Positions 21,058 to 32,097 of a stretch of DNA of 64,000 nt are shown piece after piece. Origin of the DNA: Larus michahellis (taxonomy: Eukaryota; Chordata; Aves; Charadriiformes; Laridae); assembly GCF_964199755.1 (NCBI RefSeq), contig NC_133929.1:1426001-1490000 (forward strand), given 5' to 3'. The notes below the pieces were generated by a model. That model did not search any database and was not told where the DNA came from. It saw only the letters and a program-made list of their open reading frames with translations. Made by a program: the position numbers and the translations under genes. Positions within the stretch are counted from its first letter, which is position 1; each line of letters starts with the position of its first letter.

Positions 21058-22060
21058 AACTATTGAACAGGTATATTCCAGCCATGCAGACCTGAAAGAT
21101 GTCCCCTTACGAAATCCTGATTGGGAACTGTTCACTGATGGGAACAGCTTTGTCATCAAGGGAGAGTAGAAAGCTAGATATGCTGTCGTTACTCTGGAAA
21201 AGGAGATAGAGGCGAAATCGCTGCCAGTGAACGCTTCTGCCCAGAAGGCTGAATTAATTGTGGTAACCCGAGCTTTAGAGATATCAGAAGGAAAGTGGGC
21301 CAATATCTATACCAACTCGAAATATGCCTTTAGAATAATACATGCATGTGGAGCAATTTGGAAGGAGAGAGGATTATTATCATCACAAGGAAACCCTATA
21401 AAATACAGCAAGGAAATTTTGAGATTGCTCGAAGCAGTCAACAAAAAAAGGGAAGTGACAGTGATGCGTTGCAAGGCATACCAATCTGGACATACTGATA
21501 TAATTAAAGGAAATTGGAAGGCTGACGAGACTGCAAAGAAAATTGCTCTATCCACAAACATAGCAGCACTAGTACCTGAAAGGACTTTTAGCATCAGTGT
21601 CCCTGAATATACAGGGAAGGAAGAACTGGCTAAATATCTAAAGTGTATAAAGACCCCCAAAGGATGGTGGAAAACTCCATGTGGACAATGTATAGTTACC
21701 CCTCAAATAATGAGGGAACTCATGAAACAAACTCATGGTACTACTCATACGGGAGCTGAAGCCTTAGTAGAAATGGTGAGAATATATGCAATAGGAATTA
21801 ATATGTTGAAAATTGCCAAAAGTATCACACAAGGATGTGATATTTGTTTGAGAAATAATCCTAAAATTCAGAAAAGACCCTTACCAGGAGAGGTAAAAAT
21901 AGGCTCTATGTCTGGGAATCCCTGGCAGATTGATTTTTCAGAGTTACCAACTGTTGTCCACTTTTCGGACAACACTGGGATAGTTTTAATGTGCCTGATC
22001 TCTTCTGTGGCCAATCTGGGCTCCTTTAAGAAGATTATCTCAGCTTCACCACTGTCATAA
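21058..22060 (+). pseudogene. pol: Class I ERV RNase H and integrase N-terminus, displaced
   Basis: Starts right after the 3' LTR with RNase H (WELFTDGNSF, then a TAG at 21168-21170). From 21227 to 22060 it is open: the RNase H remainder, the integrase zinc domain (H..H..CDICLRNNP) and the first catalytic Asp (WQIDFSELP). It then loses similarity and ends at TAA. The missing rest of integrase is what lies at 15876-16416, so the element's order is permuted or two related copies are adjacent. Confidence 0.82.
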
Positions 22061-22378
22061 AACTTCCTCAGACTAGAGGAGGGATCTTTCCCTTCACTGT
22101 GACAGAAGCTTTACGGTTCTACTCTCTCTTCTATCCATATAAATTGCAGTGCTTGAGGGTTCAAGAAATCCCAGCAATGTTCCAATACTAGTCATGCCTT
22201 TGTGCTCAAATTGTTTTTTGCCTCACCCCCATACATTTTTTTGGTGAGTATGCCTATAACCCCTAATCTCCCCCCAGTCCCACACGCTCTCCAGTGCTAG
22301 ATGTAAAACTGGGAAGAATTTGATGATGATGTGGGAAGAAGTGCACGGGGGGGAAGATGTGCAAAAGAGGTACCTCAG
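22061..22378. other. Spacer between class I fragment and ERV-T
   Basis: No gene or repeat recognised. The last six bases CCTCAG (22373-22378) are the ERV-T target duplication. Confidence 0.6.
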
Positions 22379-22736
22379 TGTAGGAATGTGTCTGAGAGAA
22401 AATGGTCACGTGAGCCAGCCTCCCTACTATGAGAGATTAGATTAAGGGCAAAACAGGTGGTAGAAGATGGAATTAGTACATGGGAAAAACGGGAACTGAG
22501 AAGGTAGAAAACATGTTGTGCTAATGACTAAGCAATTTACTATGTGAATTCTTGTAACCAATCTGATCTCTGAATGAACTGCATGGACAGCGTGTGGACA
22601 GTGTAACGAGCTAATCAGAAATAAGCGAGTCGCGTGTACGGCTACAAAACAGGGTATAAAAGATGATGATCTGTGCTTAATAAACGGCTTCTGTTGATTC
22701 ACGTTGGATCGTCTGGAGTCCAGTTATTTCTCCTCA
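22379..22736 (+). repeat. ERV-T 5' LTR
   Basis: TGTAGGAATGTG...TTTCTCCTCA, 358 bp. It contains AACCAAT (about 22556), GTATAAAAG (about 22654) and TTAATAAACGG (about 22678) as CCAAT, TATA and polyadenylation signals. Confidence 0.95.
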
Positions 22737-22738
22737 GA

Positions 22739-22756
22739 TGGTGACCCCGACGTGAT
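22739..22756 (+). promoter_or_regulatory. ERV-T primer-binding site, tRNA-Trp type
   Basis: TGGTGACCCCGACGTGAT, the 18-nt site used by avian alpharetroviruses with tRNA-Trp, 2 nt after the LTR. Confidence 0.93.
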
Positions 22757-22937
22757 ACCGATCAGCGCTTGGCTTGAGCAGTGGAACGCGAGGGGCGGAA
22801 GACCCAGAAGGAGATCCACCGGCTGGAGGACGGCTCAGCTGGACTGAGACCGGGCGGATTGGGCGGCAATCCGGAATAGAGGAAACAGACGACGTGGCCA
22901 CGGACACCCAGAGAGAGGTGAGCAGCCGGGGCAGGAG

Positions 22938-24935
22938 ATGGGGCAACAAGTAACAAAAGAAGAAGGGGCTATATTAAGACTTCTCCTGCATATCCTCTCT
23001 AAGAGAGGGGTGAAATACGATGAGGGTATGCTCCGAAGGTTGTTAACCTGGTGCAGAGAGAACGGATTTGCACCAGAGCCCCAGGCAGCTTTTAAACCAG
23101 AAATATGGGAGGCTGTTGGGGAAAAACTGTGGGAAGTGATAAGTAACGGAGACAAAGAGGCATCACCGTTAGCGACAACGTGGCGGTTGGTGTATTCGAC
23201 CTTACAAGATATAGAAGCAGAGCGAGCTGCGACGGCCAGGGCTTTTGCAGCATTACAACCCACGGGGGGAGGATCGAACAGACCAGGTCCGAAGGTTTGG
23301 GAAGATCCCCTGCCGATCCCCTCTGCTCCACCTGAGGAAGTTCCAGAGAAAGAAGAACCGATGGAGGAGGACGTTCCCTGGCCACTACCACCACCCTCGG
23401 AAGTGAGACCAACGGCACCTCCACCAGAATGGTACAATCCTAGAACTGGGCTTTACGAAGGTCCACCTAAGTCTCCACGGCAACGTGTTGATGTGCGCCC
23501 CAGACAACCTTTTGATCCATCATTGTACCTGCCGCTTCCACTGTCACCTCCCTCTCCTGCTGAACAAGAACTGCCGCAAGGCGCATGCGTGGAGGCAAAA
23601 ATGCTGCAACAGAAATTGGAACAGCTAGAGAGAGAACGGCAGAATTGATGGAAACTAGAGGAGGAGCAAGCGATACGAAATATGGAGAGGCGACTGAGGG
23701 GTGAAAGCGGGGGGGCTTGGGGTGGCAGTAACGGGAACGTGGGAGGAGAGTTGGGGGGTGCAACCGCGGGCTCAGGGGAGCCGCCGGATCCGCGATTGCA
23801 TTGGAAAGGAATTATTCAAAATGCCTTGATAGAGGGTATAATGTTACCAACAGCATTTCCGGTGATACTGGGGGGAACTACGGGAGGTCGAAAGAATCCC
23901 AGTAGGTGGGAGGGTCTTCCTTGGCCGATCGTAAAGGAAGCGAGAAAATCGGTGTATGACTTTGGCCTTAGTTCTCCCTACACTCAGTCGTTTCTTAACA
24001 ATATTTTCACTACTAATATTATGACTCCTTTTGATAGCCAGACACTGATGTCCCTTATCCTCACACCAATGCAAGAACTAATGTGGAGATCAAGGTGGGA
24101 GGATGGTGTACAACGTGCGGTTGTAGCGAATTTGAGTAGAGCAGAGGGGGATCCCTTACGGTTGGCGACTATGGAGATGTTATCAGGAACAGGTCCTTTC
24201 GCTGATGCTCAGCTACAAGCGCGGCTAGATGTCGCTATCTTACAACAGTCTGCAGAGTTGGCGCGCGAAGCACTGAGGACCTTGCCAGAGGATGGCAAGG
24301 TCACTCCCCCATATATGATGATAAAACAGGGCCCCAGCGAGGGATATATGCAGTTTCTTGATAGACTAAGGAATGCATTAGACCGGGGAGAACTGCCAGT
24401 GGCAGCCAAAGAGGCGGTTTTTCATTCATTGGCCGTAGAGAACGCTAATTCAGCCTGTAAGCGTATTTTGCAAGCTTTGCCTTGACATGCCACCATTACC
24501 GACATGATAGAGGCATGCTCTAGGGTAGGAACACCTGAAGAACAGGCAGGATTCTGGGCCTCCGCTTTTGCTGCGGCTGTCAAGCCCTTGATTAATAATC
24601 GTAATTTGGGACTGAAATGCTTTAAGTGTGGGAAGGTTGGTCATCTGAAGATACAGTGTAGAGCAGGAAAGCAGAGGGGAGAGACAGATATGACGCCTGT
24701 TAGGAGCGGAGGAACGGGAGGATTTACGGGCACATGTAATCGGTGTCAGAAATTTGGACATAGAGCATCTGAATGCCGCTCAAAATTTCGTAAGAATGGC
24801 ATACCATTGGGAAGCGGGCTGATGAGCACGGGGGGCCCGAGCGCGATGACACAAAACAGGCCTCAGGGTCAGGGTGCTTGGGTAGTGCAGCCTCTGCCAC
24901 CACAGGAAGCGCCGGAGTGGACGTGGCAACAATAA
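22938..24935 (+). pseudogene. gag: ERV-T gag (MA, linker, CA, NC)
   Basis: One frame from ATG 22938 to TAA 24935, broken by TGA at 23646-23648 and TGA at 24483-24485. The N-terminus MGQQ has Gly2, as needed for myristoylation. MA runs to about 23200, a Pro-rich linker to about 23640, and CA (LSSPYTQSFLNNIF, MTPFDSQTL) to about 24580. NC has two zinc knuckles, CFKCGKVGHLKIQC (about 24618) and CNRCQKFGHRASEC (about 24738). The first stretch is almost the same as 61894-62139 in ERV-beta3. Confidence 0.92.
24830..24836 (+). promoter_or_regulatory. Candidate gag-pro -1 frameshift site
   Basis: G GGG GGC fits X XXY YYZ in the gag frame. The -1 frame is open from 24794, through this heptamer, to the end of pro, so slippage here would join NC to dUTPase. 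The run of six G is unusual for a slip site. A downstream structure was not tested. Confidence 0.45.
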
Positions 24936-25636
24936 AGGAGGTTACCCTTACAGACTCCCAAGTGCAGTGCATTCCTACTGATATGAAAGGGCCACTGGGG
25001 TATGGACTGAGTGCACTATTATTAGGACGATCTTCCATTACCAGACGGGGTTTGTTTGTGTTACCTGGGGTAATAGATGCTGATTATACGGGTCCAATTA
25101 AAATGATGGTATGGACACCCACTCCACCTGTGCATATCCCAGCGGGTACTCGCATTGGACAACTAGTGCCATTTAAGGCTGCCGTTCCGACAGCTGGAAA
25201 TCAGATAAGGGGGAATAAAGGTTTTGGCTCAACAGGTAATGCAGATATATATTTAGCCCTTGAAATCAGTAAAACAAAGCCCTTGAGGCGAGTTGCCCTA
25301 AGAGCACCAGGGGGTCAAAAATGTGTGCTTGATATGCTTGTAGACACCGGCGCTGATGTGACTGTTATCAGTCAAGGGTGTTGGCCACCCTCTTGGCCCC
25401 TAGAACACCCAGCTATATCCATAATGGGGGTCAGAGGAACTCAGACGACAAAAATAAGCAAAGAGGTGATTCAATGCCAAATGCCTGATGGTGGAATTTG
25501 CTCAATTCGACCGTATGTGACAGTAGCACCAGTGTGCCTGCTCGGCCGGGATGCTTTAAGTCAACTGGGCACTCATTTAACGACTGGGGGGACGGATTTT
25601 CCGGGGCGGCCATTGGGGAAGGGTGACCTATTTTGA
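24836..25636 (+). CDS. pro: ERV-T pro: dUTPase followed by aspartic protease
   Basis: The pro frame is -1 relative to gag. dUTPase motifs come first: SAGVDVA (about 24910), GVIDADYTG (about 25069), IPAGTRIGQLV (about 25137), and the C-terminal RGNKGFGSTG (about 25210). A retroviral protease with LVDTGADVTVIS (DTG at 25343-25351) and LLGRDAL near its end follows. No internal stops are seen, so this frame is intact. dUTPase hydrolyses dUTP; protease cleaves the Gag and Pol precursors. dUTPase in pro is the known betaretrovirus arrangement. The frame ends at TGA 25634-25636, overlapping pol by only about 10 nt. Confidence 0.9.
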   Translation, partial: PERDDTKQASGSGCLGSAASATTGSAGVDVATIKEVTLTDSQVQCIPTDMKGPLGYGLSALLLGRSSITRRGLFVLPGVIDADYTGPIKMMVWTPTPPVHIPAGTRIGQLVPFKAAVPTAGNQIRGNKGFGSTGNADIYLALEISKTKPLRRVALRAPGGQKCVLDMLVDTGADVTVISQGCWPPSWPLEHPAISIMGVRGTQTTKISKEVIQCQMPDGGICSIRPYVTVAPVCLLGRDALSQLGTHLTTGGTDFPGRPLGKGDLF

Positions 25637-28245
25637 AATTGAAGTGGAAAATGAATGACCCGGTGTGGGTGGACCAATGGCCGCTCAATTGGGAAAAAAT
25701 TGCCCACATTAACCAATTAGTACAGGAACAGTTAGAGAAGGGGCATATAGAACCAACAACCAGCCCCTGGAATACACCTATTTTTACTATCCCAAAAAAG
25801 AGTGGCAAATGGCGGTTACTGCACGATTTACGAAAAATCAATGAGGCTATGGAGGACATGGGTGCTTTACAGACAGGTTTGCCATCCCTTATCATGATCC
25901 CTAAAGGGTGGGAGATTCTGATAATAGATCTGAAGGACTGCTTTTTTACAATATCCTTGCACCCCGATGACTATCTGAAATTTGCTTTTTCCGTGCCAAC
26001 AACAAATAAGAACGGGCCTATGTGCAGGTATCATTGGGTAGTGTTGCCACAAGGAATGAAAAATTCACCCGCCTTGTGCCAGATGTACGTAGCATGGGCT
26101 TTGGCACCAGTGCGGAAGAAACACCCTGAGTGGATAATTTATCATTATATGGATGACGTCTTGATAGCTGGACAACAATTAGAGTGTGACAAGGCTATTG
26201 AGGAGCTGCAGCAGGTACTAGGGAAAGCAGGGTTACAAATTGCACCAGAAAAAGTTCAAAAAGAACCACCCTGGAAATATTTAGGATGGGAAATATCTAA
26301 AACTACAGTTAGGCCACAGAAGTTAGAGATTAGAACACACATTTCGACGCTGAATGATGTTCAAAAACTCTTAGGAGATCTAAACTGGGTTCATACATTG
26401 TGTGGCCTTACGAATGAAGACTTAGCACCTCTCATGCGCTTGTTGCGAGGAGGCGGTGGCGTTGATGCCCCTAGACAGTTATCTTTGGACGCGCAGAAGG
26501 CGATGCAGATGGTCAGTGATAAGGTCATCAACGCCTACGCGCATCGATGGGACCCTGATCATTCGATAGGTTTATTAATTATAAATCATGACGAACATCC
26601 TTTCGCTTTAGTAATGCAATGGATACAGGAAAGGGACCCGCTACGAATTCTGGAGTGGATTTTTTTATCTCTCCAACCAAAGCGTACGGTTATCCTGAGG
26701 ATAGAGGCGATGGCGCAACTTGTGATTAAGGGGCGTCAGAGGATCGTTGAGATATCCGGTCAGGAACCTGAATATGTGGTAATTCCTTTAGTAGCTGAAT
26801 ACTTGCAGTGGGCCTTACGACACTCTATGGCGTTACAGATTGCACTTTTGAACTATGCTGGGACAGTTAAGGTACATTTGCCTCCACACAAGTTTTTTAG
26901 TGTGCTACAAGTAGGACACATTGAGGAAATTCCCGCTTTGTCTCAACGACCTGTCCGAGGGCTGACAATCTTTACAGATGCCGGGGGGAAGACACAGAAA
27001 GCAGCAATAACATGGTACATGGACAATAAATGGCATGATATTGTGATCACGGACTGTAAAGGGTCCACACAAAAGCTAGAATTACATGCTGTACTAGAAG
27101 TGTTTCGCAGGTGGACAAAAGGAGGTATTAATATCGTATGTGACTCCTTATATGTGGTTGGAATCGTTCAACGAATGGAGCGTGCTTTGCTGAAGGAGGT
27201 CAGAGATGAGCAGCTGTTCACCCTGCTCCATGAATTGTTGCTCCTACTCAATGAACGGCACGATCCTTATTTCATCACCCATATTCGCAGCCATTCGAGG
27301 CTCCCAGAAGGTTTAGCTGAGGGCAATAGACGAGCTGATAAACTTGTGGCTCCTGCATGGGCCACACCACCTCCAGATAAGTTTGTACAGGCACGGGCAT
27401 CTCATACATTCTTCCATCAATCTGCACGAATGCTGCACAGACAATTCGGGATCTCGGAGTCTGATGCCCGAGGTATAGTGCAAACGTGTGCTGATTGTCA
27501 ACCATTTATACCTAACTTCAAGCCAGGCGTCAGTCCCCAAGGGCATGGACCTTTGGAGTTCTGGCAGACTGATGTAACCCATGTGAGAGAATTTGGAAAA
27601 ATGAAATTTATACACCTGAGTGTAGACTGTTATTCAACTGCAATTTGGGCAACTGCGCAGACTGGTGAATCCAGTAAACATGTACAAAAGCATTTGCGAT
27701 CTGCGTTTGCGGCCTTAGGTGTACCGCGTGTGATAAAGACTGATAATGGCCCAGGGTACGTAGCCCGTTCAACAGAGGTATTTCTACAGCTGTGGGGCAT
27801 TACACATGTGACTGGCACACCACATTCTCCGATGGCTCAAGCCATAGTGGAACGCATGAACCAGTCTTTAAAAAATTTGCTTCAAAAACAAAAAGGGGGA
27901 GAGCAAGGGCTGAGTCCTGTAGATTGACTGAACAAGGCCGTTTACATCCTGAACTTCCTACGCCTCCCTCAACACTGCCTTGTACCTCCAATCGTGCGGC
28001 ATGGCGCAGGCCTGCAGAGAGACCTGGGAGATTTTTGGCAGGAAAATGGCATGGTAGCAGTTAAAAACAGTGTGACGGGGAAGTGGGAAGGACCGTGTAG
28101 ATTATTAACCTGGGGTCGAGGATATGCCTGTGTCGTTACAGATGCCGGAACCAGATGGGTACCAGCCAAGTGGATAAAGCCCTGGTTTGAGCAGACGGAT
28201 TCGAATGAGTTACCCCACAATACCAACAACGACGATGAGGGCTGA
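25627..28245 (+). pseudogene. pol: ERV-T pol (RT, RNase H, integrase)
   Basis: In -1 frame from pro. RT includes LLHDLRKIN, LPQGMKNSP and YMDD (26146-26157). RNase H starts at FTDAGG (about 26971), with the other acidic residues in LELHAV, CDSLYVV and EGNRRADKL. Integrase has the H..H..CADC zinc motif (about 27410-27500), D in WQTDVTH, D in KTDNGPGY and E in AIVERMN. A TGA at 27925-27927 breaks the frame; the C-terminal domain (GPCRLLTWGRGYACV, AKWIKPW) then continues to TGA 28243-28245. No clear slippery heptamer lies in the short pro overlap, and a TGA at 25624-25626 blocks the pol frame just upstream. Confidence 0.92.
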
Positions 28246-28339
28246 AGAAGTGCAGTGCCCTAGGTGTGGAACTGTGACCCATAGATCCTTGTGCCTTGTG
28301 AGGATTGTCGAGGCCGGTGGTGGTTTGAAAGACCACGTG

Positions 28340-28660
28340 CTGCGGCCCGGTGTGCTGTGTGTTTTAATAAGGAATTAGGTAAAGTGATGGGGTATGCTGT
28401 GTGTTTTTAATCTGGTGTGCTGTGTATTTTAATTCTGGTGTGCTGTGTGTTTTAATAAGGAATTAGGTAAAGTGACAGGGTGTGCTGTGTGTTTTAAATT
28501 TTAATTCCGGTGTGCTGTGTGTTTTAATAAGGAGTTAAGTAAGGTGACAGGGTGTGCTGTGTATTTTAATTCCGGTGTGCTGTGTGTTTTATATCCGGTG
28601 TGCTGTGTATTTTAATTCTAGTATTTTAATTCTGGTGTGCTGTGTGTTTTAATAAGGAAC
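28340..28660 (+). repeat. Minisatellite in the lost env region
   Basis: About ten irregular copies of GGTGTGCTGTGTGTTTTAAT (about 22 bp), some extended by AAGGAATTAGGTAAAGTGAC to about 43 bp. It lies just after pol, where env SU should begin. Confidence 0.85.
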
Positions 28661-28989
28661 TAAGTAAGGTGACGGGTTTAATTCATTTAGCTATTGCAAT
28701 AGAGTACATAGAGTCAGGTTCACCTCAACACGAGCTGGCTAAGCAACAGGAGATTAGGGAAGTCTACCATTCACAAGGATTGGTCAAGGTGTGGCATACA
28801 GTGCTGTTACACAGTGCTACTGCCAGAGGTTTGGTCGGTTCCGGAGGACTAGTGGGAACAGGTAGTACGTCACTGTAGCAACAGGTTCGGTCATCTACAG
28901 CGCAGAAAGAAGGGCAAGGGTACTGATATTTGACGATGCCACTGGGAATTAGTGTCGGGCTTATCCTTGTGATTGGAAGTTGCAGCTGA

Positions 28990-29512
28990 GCACAAAATTG
29001 AGAACCGTTGGTATTTCGGCTTCTTTTAATACAGCAGGATTCAATTCAGTTTACCCAACATTTAACACGACCCTAGTGAACTTTTGTGGAGACACCACAG
29101 GGGTGATGATTGATTTTTGCTGTTGGCTCAGGGTCATGGGTGTGAAGATTTTGAAGGTATGTGTTGTATGAACCTTTCCAACCACTCATCATCCATTCAT
29201 AAGCAGTTATGGGAGCTGAAGGATAACATGTCCAAATTAAAAGCGGTTAAAAATGGTTTCGATGATTGGTTAAGCTCATGGGGTATAACGGGATGGTTAT
29301 CAGACTTACTAAAACGAGGGTTCATGCTATTGTTGGTTATATTATTATTGATTATGGTAGCCTCATGTGTTCTCCGCAAAGTGACTGACATGATAGAAAA
29401 TGCCATGCATAAGGTCTGGCTGGCTCAAGAAGAAAAAGGGGGTATTGTAGGAATGTGTCTGAGAGAAAATGGTCACGTGAGCCAGCCTCCCTACTATAAG
29501 AGATTAGATTAA
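28990..29512 (+). pseudogene. env: ERV-T env TM remnant
   Basis: From 29117 an open frame gives GCEDFEGMCC (CX6CC intact) and NLSNHS. After a helical region comes a membrane anchor (FMLLLVILLLIMVASCVL, about 29322-29375). The frame runs into the 3' LTR to TAA 29510-29512. Upstream of 29117 the heptad region is broken by frameshifts. No SU is recognised. Confidence 0.85.
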
Positions 29513-29803
29513 GAGCAAAACAGGTGGTAGAAGATGGAATTAGTACATGGGAAAAATGGGAACTGAGAAGGTAGAAAACATGTTGTGCTAATGACTAAGC
29601 AATTTACTATGTGAATTCTTGTAACCAATCTGATCTGTGAATGAACTGCATGGACAGCACGTGGACAGTGTAACTAGCTAATCAGAAATAAGCGAGTCGC
29701 GTGTACGGCTACAACACAGGGTATAAAAGATGATGATCTGTGCTTAATAAACGGCTTCTGTTGATTCACATTGGATCATCTGGAGTCCAGTTATTTCTCC
29801 TCA
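29446..29803 (+). repeat. ERV-T 3' LTR
   Basis: 358 bp, same ends as the 5' LTR, about ten differences. The preceding polypurine tract is AGAAGAAAAAGGGGGTA (29429-29445). Confidence 0.95.
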
Positions 29804-30090
29804 CCTCAGGACAACGATTATTATTAAGGCGAGCAACACTAAACAAAAACTCAGACTAAGGCAGCTTTGTCTGCTTTTTTTACCTCCATCACAATGACAT
29901 CATTTCATTATGAACCTTGATTGTTACTTTCCACGGTTTTAAATGATCAGTCACAAAAGTGTAGAAACTTGGGGTTGGAAGGCCTGTTGTTTAAATTAGG
30001 ATTGCTTATTTTGCAACCAAAACATTTCACAAATCTAGGAAATCTTTTTGGTGCTTGGTAGTATTCTTCTACATGCTTATGAGACAAAAA
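29804..30090. other. Spacer between ERV-T and CR1
   Basis: Starts with the target duplication CCTCAG. No gene or repeat recognised. Confidence 0.6.
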
Positions 30091-30258
30091 AATAGAATCA
30101 TAGAATCGCCTGGGTTGGAAGGGACCTTTCATATCATCTAGAATAACCATCAACCTAACACTGACAAAAAACAACACTAAACCATATCGCTAAGTGGTAC
30201 ATCTACCCATCTTTTAAATACCTCCAGGGATGACGATTCCGCCACTTCACTGGGCAGC

Positions 30259-32017
30259 TCTCATGGTTTGGGGCGGGTTGGCCAATGACAAGATGATAGA
30301 TGCTCTCCCCTACCTCTCGCTCCAAGGAGAGGAAGAGAGATAGAGAGATTTATGAGTTTAGAAAAAAATAAACTACTGTAAAGAAATACTAATAATAAAA
30401 TAAAAAAAATAAATAGATACAATATCTACAAATATATATTAAACCATATCAAGCTCCCAGGGAGATGTCACTGTCAGGCACTGGGGAAGTTCCAGAATGG
30501 ACTCAGCGACAGATGGGAAGTGGATTCTGGATCTAACTTCACAAACGCACGGAGCAGGATCAAAAGCAGATGAATTGATGTGGAATAATTACTAAATTGG
30601 CTAAAAATACAAAAGTACAGCATTGTTCACACATTAAGGAAAAGTATAAAATCAAGAGGCTTCTGAGGTAGAAAACAGCCGCAGCTGGCATGAAGGACAC
30701 AACATCTGTGGTTCCCTGCTACATGAGGTACGGAGCGGGATGCAATTATTCCGTGGCTTTACCTTATGATGTATAGTGGATACGGGAATGGGATGGTACC
30801 ATGAAACAGATAAGCTGCCAATTAGCTGCCCGCTTGATGCTCAGAGCCAACTTTTTGTCAAATTTTGATGAAATGCTGTCCTTTGTGCAAACTTTGCTCA
30901 TTATAATGTCATTATAATACCAAAACACACCTCCATCCCAAAGGCTACCCGCCTCCAAGGTGCGACCACTCCTTCTTGAGTCCGCGCCCTGAAATTTTCG
31001 TAAACTATACCTTTGATTGTGAAGCGAGAGAAATTTACACCAATCATGATAAAAGTATGTATGACTAAAGTCACTCAAACTCCACCTTGAAGATAACAAA
31101 TAGTATAAAAATAGCCCGAGAGAGGGGGGATACCCAGGGAAGGCACCATCTCAAAGAATTCCATCACTGGCTTCCGGGATCAGTCGATGGGCTGAGCCTC
31201 TCTTCCCCCTCATAGGGACGCCTTTGGGTAAGACTTAGACTATACCGAGTGCTTCCTCGGGAAACTTAGAAATCTCTCTAGACAATCTCTTTCCTACATT
31301 TATAGCCAGGCTGTATAGTTTATAACTTTGTCGCGCGTTTTGTATATGTAACAATACTTTCATTTGCACATGCTTTGCAGACAGTGTATTTATCACCGGC
31401 AATCCTAAGAACCTATATACCTGTTGTTCAAATAAACTGCACTTTTTTAAGTAGCTAGTCGTTTTGGTTTCTCACTGAACGCGACCAAAGACTCGAGAGT
31501 GGCCGTGCTAGTTCATGAGCACAACTAGACTGAAGGTGCAGTCCACTATTAGTGTATCCAAATCGTAACAGTTTAATCCATATTAAATGCGATTGGACTG
31601 ATAGTGGTGAACTCGGCATCACTCAGAATTTAAACCTAGCTGCACCTGGCCTCCCACCTTGGTGAGGAGTGTTAGAACACAAGGGGGTTTATTTTCTGCC
31701 AAAACCACTTTGCCCCTTTCACGCAACAATTGACATGGTCCTCATTGGACATCAGTCATTGAAAAAAGAGAGCCATTGAACAAGAGTCAACCTGGCCCCT
31801 TTGATCCCTCAGCTTTTACACTGAACATGGCAGATGGGATGGAATACCTTATTGGTCAGTTTGGGTCACCTGACCCGTCCACTCCTCCCCACAGGTGCAA
31901 CCTCTCCATGGGGTAAACAACGAAGTCAGCTGACCCTGGTTGCCACAGCAACAAGTATAAGCAAGAGCCTCTCTAAGTGAACAGAAGCTTGCCTCTGCTC
32001 CACCCCAAACCAGGACA
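30259..32017 (-). repeat. LTR-B2, solo LTR inside CR1, split by LTR-C3
   Basis: The plus-strand ends are TCTCATGGTTTGG (decayed TGTCGTGG) and CCCAAACCAGGACA. The 5-bp target duplication GCAGC is perfect. Length without LTR-C3 and its duplicated target is about 600 bp. Confidence 0.86.
30579..31728 (+). repeat. LTR-C3, solo LTR inside LTR-B2
   Basis: 1150 bp, TGTGGAATAATT...CACGCAACA, with a perfect 5-bp duplication ATTGA (30574-30578, 31729-31733). Antisense to LTR-B2, as LTR-C2 is to LTR-B1. Confidence 0.92.
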
Positions 32018-32097
32018 GCAGCCTGTTCCAATACTTGATAACCCTTTCAGTGTAAACATTTTTCCTAATATCTAATCTAAACCTCCCTGGCGCAACT

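Larger units (their letters stand above)
22379..29803 (+). mobile_element. ERV-T: nearly complete provirus with tRNA-Trp primer site
   Basis: Two 358-bp LTRs, a 6-bp duplication CCTCAG (22373-22378, 29804-29809), Trp primer site, gag, a separate pro frame with dUTPase and protease, pol, a degraded env zone and a TM remnant. The gag/pro/pol frame plan with dUTPase in pro is betaretrovirus-like, while the Trp primer site and CX6CC TM are alpharetrovirus-like. By eye the LTRs differ at about ten positions. In-frame stops in gag (TGA at 23646 and 24483) and pol (TGA at 27925), and the loss of SU, make it defective. Confidence 0.95.
30091..32097 (-). mobile_element. CR1 3' end split by LTR-B2
   Basis: The CR1 tail and last exon-like part lie at 30091-30258 and resume at 32018-32097 (GCAGCCTGTTCC). 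GCAGC is duplicated on both sides of LTR-B2 (30254-30258, 32018-32022). Truncated at 32097 by the next CR1. Confidence 0.88.

Noticed and set aside
22739..22756. tRNA-like sequences at primer sites as tRNA genes.
   Set aside because: Only 18 nt match the tRNA 3' ends; no cloverleaf surrounds them.
28340..28660. Possible CRISPR-like array.
   Set aside because: Units vary in length and run together with no unique spacers; this is a minisatellite in a vertebrate ERV.
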